This document shows, piece by piece, positions 57,308 through 64,000 of a stretch of DNA of 64,000 bases; the stretch's first letter is position 1; each line of letters starts with the position of its first letter. This stretch comes from Halocatena marina. GTDB lineage: Archaea > Halobacteriota > Halobacteria > Halobacteriales > Haloarculaceae. Under the pieces are notes generated by a model that was given only the letters and a program-made list of their open reading frames with translations, did no database searches and was not told the DNA's origin. Where the stretch lies: positions 3,038,001 through 3,102,000 of the forward strand of contig NZ_JALLPK010000001.1 of the NCBI RefSeq assembly GCF_023276375.1. The letters are read 5' to 3'. A program made the position numbers and the translations under genes.

Positions 57308-58401
57308 AGTCGATGCACCTCTCGGCGGCGGAGCAGATACAGGAAAAACGGCGCACCGAGTGCTGCTGTCACGATACCGACGGGGAGTTGTGCGGTTCCC
57401 GAGCGCGCGATCGTATCCGTCGCAACGAGAAACACCGCACCAGCGATAGCGCTTGTCGGCAACAGAATGCGGTGGTCCGGACCGACGAGCAGGCGAAGCA
57501 TGTGGGGAACGATGAGTCCGACAAATCCGATGACTCCCGCTACCGAGACCGCGGCCGCAGTGATGAGACTCGATACTGCGAGGAGAATCCGCTTTGTTCG
57601 CTCGACGTTGATTCCGAGTGTCCGAGCGTCCTCTTCTCCGAGCAGGAGAACGTTCAAGTCTCGCGTGAAGACACAGAGGAGGACGAACGCGATCAGTGAG
57701 ATACTCAACGAAATGGTGACATCATTCCAGCTCGCGCGAGCGAGATCACCCATCAGCCAGTGGAGCACTGTATTGATGCTCCGACCAGCCTGTAACAGCA
57801 TGTACGAGACGACCGCCCCGAGAAACGTCTGAACCGCGACACCAGCCAAGAGAAGCGTCGCAACGGGCGTCCGTCCGTTTTTCGTCGCAATGAGATAGAC
57901 AGAAAACGCAGTGACGAGCGCAGACAGGAAGGCGATCCCCTGCAATCCAAACGGGATTGACAGCGAAAACACGAGCGTCGCTACTGCACCGACCGCTGCA
58001 CCAGAGGAGACGCCAATAATCGATGGGTCCGCCATCGGATTACGGAAGAATCCTTGCATAACGGTCCCCGCGGTCGAAAGGGCGAATCCGACGACTGCGG
58101 CGAGCACGATCCGAGGGAGACGGAGGCGATTGACGATGATCTGTTTGGATCTTGGTACAGGAAAATCGAACGGATGGACGAACGAGATATCGAGCGCCAA
58201 CCACGGAGCGTGCCCGATGGTGGTCGCCATCCAAACCGGATCGATCGTCACTGCGGGGACTGAGACCGCGTTGAGTATGGCCTTTGCTACGACCAATGCC
58301 GAGATGCGCACCGGCCCGATGGTCACGCTCCAAATAACGGTCAGAACGAGCAAACATAGCAGACCAACCGACCACCAAATGGTCCGCATCCATCGTCGCA
58401 T
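57304..58401 (-). CDS. btuC: Cobalamin/iron-type ABC transporter permease
   Basis: A 365-residue FecCD-family permease with about ten helices. MQGFFRNPMADPSIIGVSSGAA, HWLMGDLARASWNDV, GVIGFVGLIVPHMLRLLVGPDHR are the conserved landmarks. The ATG at 58401 has AATATTTATC about 27 bases upstream (leaderless). Its promoter region is shared with the divergent binding-protein gene. Substrate could be cobalamin or a siderophore; btu naming follows the usual haloarchaeal cluster. Confidence 0.9.
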   Translation of the reverse strand: MRRWMRTIWWSVGLLCLLVLTVIWSVTIGPVRISALVVAKAILNAVSVPAVTIDPVWMATTIGHAPWLALDISFVHPFDFPVPRSKQIIVNRLRLPRIVLAAVVGFALSTAGTVMQGFFRNPMADPSIIGVSSGAAVGAVATLVFSLSIPFGLQGIAFLSALVTAFSVYLIATKNGRTPVATLLLAGVAVQTFLGAVVSYMLLQAGRSINTVLHWLMGDLARASWNDVTISLSISLIAFVLLCVFTRDLNVLLLGEEDARTLGINVERTKRILLAVSSLITAAAVSVAGVIGFVGLIVPHMLRLLVGPDHRILLPTSAIAGAVFLVATDTIARSGTAQLPVGIVTAALGAPFFLYLLRRREVHRL

Positions 58402-58458
58402 GTTCACAAGCTTGGTTGGATTAGATAAATATTTATTGCAAACGAACGCTCCAAATGA
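58402..58458. promoter_or_regulatory. Shared divergent promoter of the ABC importer
   Basis: AATAAATATTTATTGC at about 58422-58437 reads as a TATA element on both strands, about 27 bases from each start. Nearly palindromic, so one regulator could set both arms together. Confidence 0.55.
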
Positions 58459-59577
58459 ATGATGAAACAGAAGCGACTGATAGCATGCTTCGCCGTCGTG
58501 CTTGTGCTCACCGCCTCACTGGCAGCGGGAGCAGGAGCAGGGGTATCAACAGGAACGGTACAGTCCGCGTCCGCACAGCCGACGTGTTCGTTCCCGTTCG
58601 AAAAGACCGATGCGACGGGGACAGCGGTAACAGTCGAGAGTGAACCTGGCCGCGTTGTTGCGCTCCAACCGAGCGCGGCACAGACCATGTGGGAGATCGG
58701 CGCAAAGAAGAAGGTTGTCGGCTTGCCCGTTGGCCCGTACACTTCGTTCCTGAACGGTTCGAAATCGGGCGATCGAACAGACATCACAAAGCAAGACGGC
58801 TACACCACGAACATCGAGTCGGTTGTCTCGCTGACTCCCGATCTCGTACTCGCGCCGAACGTCGTGAGTAACGAAACGGTAGAGAAGCTCCGTAGCGCGG
58901 GGCTAACAGTCTATAAGTTCAAAAGCGGTCGATCAATCGAAGATATCTACAGGAAAACCACGCTAACGGGGCAACTCGTGGGTGCGTGTCAAGGAGCAAA
59001 TCAGCGCGTCGAAGCGATGAACGAAACCGTCTCGTCGATTGAGTCGGCTGTCGAGAATCGTGACCGTCCGCGCGTTCTCTACCTCATGGGTGATGGGTAC
59101 ACTCCCGGAAACGGAACGTTCATCAACAGAGTGATCACCCTCGCTGGCGGCGAGAACATCGCAGCGAGCGCCGGTATTACGGGCTATAAGCAGATCAATC
59201 CCGAGTCTGTGATCAAACAGGATCCACAGTGGATTGTCGTCGGAAGCGATACGCCGAACATTCCGAACCAAACTGCCTACACGGAAACGACCGCACTCAA
59301 GCAAAACCAAACCGTGGTCGTGAATTCGAGCTACATCAGCCAGCCTGCTCCACGAGTCATCACCCCGATGAACTCACTGGCGAGATCGTTCCATCCGGAC
59401 GCTTTTGAGCAAACGAATGCGACTGACGAGAGCACAGCAACCGACGGAAAGACGACAGCGGCGACGAACGCCACGGCCACCACTGGAACCACCGAGACGA
59501 ACGGACCCGGGTTTGGGGTTATCGCCGCAATGCTCGCGCTACTCGGAGCCACACTCGTTGCCCGACTGCGCCAGTAG
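58459..59577 (+). CDS. btuF: PGF-CTERM-anchored ABC substrate-binding protein
   Basis: A 372-residue periplasmic-type binding protein (BtuF/FhuD fold). The N-terminal signal is CFAVVLVLTASLAAGAGAG. The ligand domain starts at RVVALQPSAAQTMWEIGAKKKVVGLPVG and includes TPDLVLAPN and VVGSDTPN. Instead of a lipobox cysteine it ends with a Thr-rich linker, GPGFGVIAAMLALLGATLVA and RLRQ: a PGF-CTERM signal for archaeosortase A. So the protein should be anchored from its C-terminus. Divergent from btuC. Ligand, cobalamin or Fe-siderophore, is inferred only. Confidence 0.88.
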   Translation: MMKQKRLIACFAVVLVLTASLAAGAGAGVSTGTVQSASAQPTCSFPFEKTDATGTAVTVESEPGRVVALQPSAAQTMWEIGAKKKVVGLPVGPYTSFLNGSKSGDRTDITKQDGYTTNIESVVSLTPDLVLAPNVVSNETVEKLRSAGLTVYKFKSGRSIEDIYRKTTLTGQLVGACQGANQRVEAMNETVSSIESAVENRDRPRVLYLMGDGYTPGNGTFINRVITLAGGENIAASAGITGYKQINPESVIKQDPQWIVVGSDTPNIPNQTAYTETTALKQNQTVVVNSSYISQPAPRVITPMNSLARSFHPDAFEQTNATDESTATDGKTTAATNATATTGTTETNGPGFGVIAAMLALLGATLVARLRQ

Positions 59578-59750
59578 AACGTTTCTCACTCGTGGTCTGG
59601 TGCTTTTCCGGTGTGTATCTCGTCTCTCAGTGACCGATTCGAGTTTGATTGCTGTTCTCTCTCGACCATCACATCAATCAGAAGGACCCTCTGTACACAC
59701 ACCACGAGCGCTTCGTAAGATTCGTTTCAGCGCCCGTCGTTGGTGTTGCT

Positions 59751-60026
59751 ATGGTCGAGAACGTCATCTGGCCCGCTGCGCTCGATTCGAGGCTGTCGCG
59801 GAACGAGGGACGCCGTGTATCCCTCGAACTCGCGGTCGAAAATCCGACGGTCGACGAAATCGCTCGCGCTGTCCAACAGATCGGATACGACGCTGTTATT
59901 GAGCGCGATAAAACGTACTCACGAGAGTACGAATCTCGCGGCCGCGTGCTCATACAGAACGCAGATGAGGCGGGAAAGAGCGATCTCTTGCAAGCAATTG
60001 CAGCGTACGTCGGCGCACTCCGGTAA
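59751..60026 (+). CDS. srp19: Signal recognition particle 19-kDa protein
   Basis: A 91-residue SRP19. [42 protein letters not shown] and [10 protein letters not shown] match the archaeal family. It binds helices 6 and 8 of the 7S RNA (11.7 kb in this window) so that SRP54 can bind. ATG 59751; the frame is open upstream. It overlaps gar1 (TAATG). Confidence 0.94.
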   Translation: MVENVIWPAALDSRLSRNEGRRVSLELAVENPTVDEIARAVQQIGYDAVIERDKTYSREYESRGRVLIQNADEAGKSDLLQAIAAYVGALR

Positions 60027-60259
60027 TGAAACTAAAACGCATCGGTAGTGTTGTGCGAACCGCACAAGGACTCGCTGTCGTCCGTGCACCGGACGAGACG
60101 CATCCCGATATCGGAACGAGCGTCATCGACGAGAATCTTGATAGCGTCGGTCGCGTGGTGGACGTGTTCGGTCCGGTCGATCGACCGTACGTTGCCGTTT
60201 CCCCCGATTCGGACGTGCAACTCCCGTTGTTACTCGGCTCCATCGTTTACGCCCGGTGA
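60026..60259 (+). CDS. gar1: H/ACA RNA-protein component Gar1
   Basis: A 77-residue Gar1 of the pseudouridylation H/ACA complex. [50 protein letters not shown] are diagnostic. It regulates substrate turnover by Cbf5. One-base overlap with srp19 gives a conserved operon. Confidence 0.93.
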   Translation: MKLKRIGSVVRTAQGLAVVRAPDETHPDIGTSVIDENLDSVGRVVDVFGPVDRPYVAVSPDSDVQLPLLLGSIVYAR

Positions 60260-60316
60260 ACGGGTGACGATTGAGATGCCTGGAACGGTGAGGCTTATCC
60301 GCCATCCGCGTGAGCA

Positions 60317-61321
60317 ATGCGTATGAACAGCAGGGTGTACGCGGCGGGGGGCGCGACGATCGCCATTTTCGTTCTCGTTCAGATCGGGGCGTTAGTGCTC
60401 GTTGAACCGTTTCAGAGCGCAGGCTACCAGCCTGTCGAAAATCCAGCCAACCCAACGAACACCCTTCTCTATCTTCTCGGGGTGTTCGCTGCGACGGGCG
60501 TGATGCTCACTGCGTTCCGATTTGGAGCCGACCGACTCGTTCACGTGCTCATCGTTGGCTCCAGTGCGTTTCTCTCCTACTACGTCCTCTCCGTGGTGCT
60601 CCCCTCTTTTGGAACCGGAATCGGGGCTACGCATCTTCCCGCGGCAGGTATTTCACTCGTGCTCGCAATCGCGTTGTTCGTCTATCCAGAGTGGTACATC
60701 ATCGACACCATCGGCATCATAATGGGAATGGGAGCAGCGGGGCTGTTCGGCATCAGTCTCGGCCTCCTCCCAGCAATCCTCCTCCTAACAGTACTCGCAG
60801 TCTATGACGCGATCAGTGTCTACAAAACAGAGCACATGCTCACACTCGCTTCGGGCGTGATGGATCTCAAGATACCCGTCGTGCTCGTGATCCCGCTTAC
60901 GCTCTCGTATTCGTACATCGATTCACCGCCCGAACGCATGGATCAGACGGACGAGAACGAAGAAAGCGAAGAGAGTAACGAAAACGAAGCAGAAACCGCG
61001 GCTGCTGGATCGCCGGATTCGCGCGGTGCGTTTTTCATCGGTTTGGGTGATGCGGTGATGCCGTCGGTGCTGGTTGCAAGTGCTGCTTTCTTCCTTCCGA
61101 CAGCACCACTCGTTCCGGGATTCGCACTCACGCTGCCTGCCTTGACCGCCATGATCGGAACACTATGTGGGCTCATCATCCTCATTAAGATGGTGATGGA
61201 AGGTCGTCCGCACGCCGGACTCCCCCTCCTGAACGGTGGCGCGATTGTCGGCTACCTTCTCGGTGCGTCCGTAAGCGGCGTTCCGCTTGTCCGTGCCCTC
61301 GGGCTGATCCCATACTTGTAA
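60317..61321 (+). CDS. Presenilin-like intramembrane aspartyl protease (A22)
   Basis: A 334-residue protein with nine or so helices. The catalytic aspartates are in YDAISVYKT (~residue 165) and GLGDAVMPS (~residue 242). The conserved loop near the end reads PHAGLPLL instead of the canonical PAL, a variant seen in archaeal homologues. Between the two halves is a hydrophilic loop rich in Glu/Asn from GAAAAC-type hexamer repeats. It cleaves membrane-spanning helices, but natural substrates are unknown. Follows gar1 by 57 bases on the same strand. Confidence 0.87.
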   Translation: MRMNSRVYAAGGATIAIFVLVQIGALVLVEPFQSAGYQPVENPANPTNTLLYLLGVFAATGVMLTAFRFGADRLVHVLIVGSSAFLSYYVLSVVLPSFGTGIGATHLPAAGISLVLAIALFVYPEWYIIDTIGIIMGMGAAGLFGISLGLLPAILLLTVLAVYDAISVYKTEHMLTLASGVMDLKIPVVLVIPLTLSYSYIDSPPERMDQTDENEESEESNENEAETAAAGSPDSRGAFFIGLGDAVMPSVLVASAAFFLPTAPLVPGFALTLPALTAMIGTLCGLIILIKMVMEGRPHAGLPLLNGGAIVGYLLGASVSGVPLVRALGLIPYL

Positions 61322-61414
61322 CGACGCTGTATCCCCACCGCTGACGATAGCTTTAGCGCTGCAATCAGCTAAAACACCAGAAATTTTAATATGAAATATA
61401 TATCATACTGGTAT

Positions 61415-62182
61415 GTGTTTTCCCCTGAATCGGTCCGTTTAGAAGAGTATAGTTACTCAGAGATCGAGCGAGCGCTCGAAGACGGAACACGGACTGCTGT
61501 TGTAGCCGTCGGGTCTGTCGAGCAACATGGTCCACACCTCCCGCTGATCATGGACACACTTGCAGGCGACGAACTGTCACGACGGATCGCAGAGCGGCTT
61601 GGAGATGCGCTGGCCGCTCCCACGATTCGACCCGGCTGTTCAGGCCACCACATGGAATTTTCCGGAACGATCACAATTTCGCCAGAAACGCTGATGGATA
61701 CAATTCGTTCGTACTGCCGATCGCTGGCCGAGCACGGCTTCGAGTACATTGTCCTCGTCCCGACGCACGGCGGGAATTTCGCGCCAGTCAACACTGTTGC
61801 TCCGGAGATTGCCCGCGAAATTGATGCCGACGTGATCGCGTTGGCTGATCTCGACGAGCACATGATACTGATGAATCAAGGACTTCACGAGGCGGGTGTA
61901 GCGTACGAGGAGCCGGTGATTCACGCGGGCGCTGCCGAGACAGCCATCGTCATGGCGATCAATGAAGGACTCGTTCGAACGGACGAACTCGCAGCTGGAT
62001 ACGAAGGCGAAATTCGCACCGCTCAATTGCTCAGCGAAGGATTCCAGTCAGTCACCGAGACTGGTGTTCTTGGCGATCCTCGAGAAGCAACCACCGAGGC
62101 TGGCGAGGCTATTCTGGAGAAAATAACGACGACGTATGTCGAACAAATCGAGACAGAACTGCGGTCTGAGTGTGGTACATAG
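61415..62182 (+). CDS. Creatininase-family amidohydrolase
   Basis: About 255 residues. The metal-binding motifs are GSVEQHGPHLPLIMDTLAGDE, the catalytic-site GCSGHHMEFSGTITISPET, and PTHGGNFAPVNT. The family includes creatininase and ArfB (FAPy-hydrolase), which removes formyl from the product of Gch3. The GTG at 61415 is preferred because TTTTAATAT (61384-61392) lies 27 bases upstream; ATG 61391 is an alternative. An ArfB role would add to the window's flavin genes, but it cannot be told from residues alone. Confidence 0.85.
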   Translation: MFSPESVRLEEYSYSEIERALEDGTRTAVVAVGSVEQHGPHLPLIMDTLAGDELSRRIAERLGDALAAPTIRPGCSGHHMEFSGTITISPETLMDTIRSYCRSLAEHGFEYIVLVPTHGGNFAPVNTVAPEIAREIDADVIALADLDEHMILMNQGLHEAGVAYEEPVIHAGAAETAIVMAINEGLVRTDELAAGYEGEIRTAQLLSEGFQSVTETGVLGDPREATTEAGEAILEKITTTYVEQIETELRSECGT

Positions 62183-62233
62183 GCTGTTATAAATCGAGAA
62201 CCACACGCATCTCACTCCGATCGTTCTCAGATA

Positions 62234-62881
62234 TTACCGAAATGCGCCGAACACACTCGCCTCAATCTTTTGTAGATGTTCCGTGACGGTACCAACAGAG
62301 AGTCCCAATTGTTCGGCAATGTCGTGGTGAGTAGCCTGCCGTGGAGCGTCGTAGTAGTTGAGTTCGAGGGCGACATCAAGCACGTCCCGCTGACGATCGG
62401 TCAGTACCGCAAGCACAGCTCCAGATTCGTCCGAATACGCACTGATACGTTCGATGGTGAAATCCATTGTCTCAGGCATATCAGCTAATGCCTGCTGTAA
62501 CACCTCGTTAGTCTCGCCAATCATGACAAAACGAAGTTTGCCATCGCGGGTCCCTTCGACCGGAAAATCGAAGAACACCTCGTGTTCCCGTGGAAGTTCC
62601 AAAAACCGCTTGATTTCTGTCGGCGGATGGACGTGGATATATACCAGACCACCATCCCCGTCGGTCCCAGAAATACTGAAACCGAGTGTGTCTAATTGCG
62701 CTTCGACTACCAGTCGTATCTGTTCGAGATCACCACGAACTCGACCCAGCAGGACCATCGTCCCGTCCTCTAACACATTGAGATTGTAGATTCGTTCTCT
62801 TGTGAACTGAGACTCCTCGTCGAACATCTGGTAGGCCGGGTGGGACTTCGGCGGCGTCACGACGAACGTTATCGCTCTCAT
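62234..62881 (-). CDS. Bat-like HTH-10 regulator
   Basis: A 215-residue regulator. The N-terminal ~150 residues are the beta-rich Bat-type domain (VEGTRDGKLRFVMIGETNE). The C-terminal HTH-10 is LTDRQRDVLDVALELNYYDAPR then DIAEQLGLSVGTVTEHLQKIE. Lacks sensor modules. Convergent with the amidohydrolase. The targets are unknown. Confidence 0.87.
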   Translation of the reverse strand: MRAITFVVTPPKSHPAYQMFDEESQFTRERIYNLNVLEDGTMVLLGRVRGDLEQIRLVVEAQLDTLGFSISGTDGDGGLVYIHVHPPTEIKRFLELPREHEVFFDFPVEGTRDGKLRFVMIGETNEVLQQALADMPETMDFTIERISAYSDESGAVLAVLTDRQRDVLDVALELNYYDAPRQATHHDIAEQLGLSVGTVTEHLQKIEASVFGAFR

Positions 62882-63052
62882 TCGATGTTTATCTGCAGTT
62901 TCGCTTTTCTCTGTGCGTATTGGTGCATTTCGAATACTGACTAGCTATTTGAACCACCACTAGTGCTAGGCAGTTATTGAATCTTTCTACCATCCGTACA
63001 TTCACCTGTGAAACCGAGTCAATCACCCACAAAAACACCGATCCGACAAGGG

Positions 63053-63504
63053 ATGACCCAACGTGACGATGAGAGGAGATCGAGTTCCACGTCTACTCTC
63101 GGACGCGTTCTCGATGGTTTGCAAGGGCTGGGGGTCGTGATGCTTCTCAGCGGTGGTTCGAAGTTGGCCGGGACCAGCCAGCACGTTCAGAGCTTCGAAC
63201 AATGGGGCTCCCCACGTGGGTCCGAGTCACAACGGGAGCGTTGGAAGTCAGCGGCGGAGTAGAACTGCCTGCAAGACGCTCCCGACCGACGATTGCCATC
63301 ATCAGTGAAAGCCTAACGCTCACGACGATGCTGGGAGCACTCTCCACCCACTCCAAAAACCGTGATCCACCGACTGAAGCTGTCCCTGCGATGGTTCTCC
63401 TGCTGCTCACAGCACTCGTGACCAGACGGCAGTTGAAGCTGACAGAGAATACAGCAAACGGTCATCATACGGAGGAATCACATCCAAGATTCCATCGAGA
63501 GTGA
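63053..63504 (+). pseudogene. DoxX-family protein, frameshifted
   Basis: The first part (VMLLSGGSKLAGTSQHVQSF) is the DoxX start in one frame. After EQWG (about 63202-63206) the match moves to the next frame: GLPTWVRVTTGALEVSGG and then AVPAMVLLLLTALV. One base is missing after the TGGGG. The joined product would be the usual four-helix DoxX protein, often tied to redox stress. The C-terminal part is also eroded. Confidence 0.7.
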
Positions 63505-64000
63505 AACGGACGTTCTCATCGTCGGTGCCGGCTCGATAGATCTAACGATAGCGATCGAACTCCAGCGTCGCGGTATCGACTGTCGGATCGTCGAGAAGGA
63601 TGCGAGTTCGATGGAGTACCGAGGACTGCGCTGTCCAAGATCCACTCGGAATCACCGCTGAGTGGACTCCTTGATGCACAATCGAAGGTAGCATTAGTAC
63701 GACGAGCACGTCAGGCATGGAATGCGCCGAAAGCGGGTGAACGACCTCCCGATGGTTCGTGTCACACTCCAAACGGGACTGAGACGTCACTCTATCGGGA
63801 GATCCACGGAAAAACGGAGTTCGTGCTACTCTTGTTCGCTGGCACCGACCCAGCCGAAAGTGACGAGCTACGACAAATCGCCCAGACAGTCATAGAACGC
63901 GTGGGAGATCTCGTAACGCCGTATTTCATCGTCCCAGATACCCAACGCGCTACCGAGACCTACGGAGGAATTCTCCTGAGAGATGACGGAGCGCAACTTC
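63497..64000 (+). pseudogene. FAD-dependent monooxygenase, internally deleted and frameshifted
   Basis: The N-terminal FAD-binding strand DVLIVGAGSIDLTIAIELQR (the GxGxxG third glycine is Asp) continues to IVEKDAS, then stops at about 63659. From about 63640, in another frame, comes the C-terminal domain of the same family: RPPDGSCHTPNGTETSLYRE, FVLLLFAGTDPAES and so on to the window end. About 300 codons between the two blocks are gone. The 3' end lies beyond the window. Confidence 0.7.

Noticed and set aside
56774-57832. 352-codon open frame antisense to btuD/btuC
   Set aside because: It is Arg/Ser/Cys-rich, lacks motifs and lies opposite two clear ABC transporter genes. Long antisense frames are expected from the codon bias of haloarchaeal genes.

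Overview
The window comes from a haloarchaeon (class Halobacteria). The proteins are strongly acidic. Complex I lacks a visible NADH module (nuoA, B, CD fusion, H, I). The archaeal information-processing genes eS1/S3Ae, uS15, Pcc1, SRP19, 7S RNA, Gar1, DphB and GatE are present. So are an archaeosortase with PGF-CTERM substrates and many TATA boxes about 27 nt upstream of start codons, which implies leaderless mRNAs. The GC level looks moderate for the group and intergenic DNA is distinctly AT-rich. The genus cannot be fixed from the sequence alone.

Layout. 0-10 kb: methionine (metY end, metX) and serine (serB, serA) synthesis, endonuclease III, a coupled ribE-gch3 flavin pair, a large winged-helix regulator and an acyl-CoA dehydrogenase. 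10-19 kb: a RIO-type kinase, a PIMT-like methyltransferase, the SRP 7S RNA, a five-gene nuo operon that stops after nuoI, purK-purE and a methyltransferase-like protein. 19-30 kb: an Agl23-like membrane protein, ribH, an aminotransferase, ribL (FAD synthase), a JAMM protease, an S1-OB-DHH phosphoesterase, a secreted PLD-family protein, a HEAT-repeat protein and a halocyanin. 30-33.4 kb: a conserved operon uS15 / RecJ-like / Pcc1 / eS1, then tRNA-Ala.

33.4-48 kb is gene-sparse and AT-rich. It holds orphan genes, a hidden 34-residue zinc ribbon, small regulators (PadR, Bat-like HTH), an MBL-fold hydrolase, a GH15-like glucoamylase, gatE, an orphan IS630-type HTH protein and a truncated phzF remnant. 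48-55.8 kb: a DUF2332 protein, fumarase, a PGF-CTERM surface protein beside archaeosortase A, dphB, a Trm5-type methyltransferase and tRNA-Thr. 56-64 kb: UPF0058, a btuCD/btuF-type ABC importer whose binding protein carries a PGF-CTERM tail, srp19-gar1, a presenilin-like protease, a creatininase-family amidohydrolase, a Bat-like HTH regulator and two decayed genes (DoxX and an FAD monooxygenase).

Themes. Four flavin-pathway genes (gch3, ribE, ribH, ribL) lie within about 18 kb. SRP RNA and SRP19 are both present. ArtA and two likely clients (one adjacent, one 5 kb away) form a cell-surface anchoring set. Hexanucleotide microsatellites recur in protein termini, linkers and one intergenic spacer. 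No CRISPR array, complete insertion sequence or obvious new defence system was seen. The most novel items are small: the hidden zinc ribbon, another candidate micro-ORF followed by a hairpin cluster, and the hexamer-repeat pattern.
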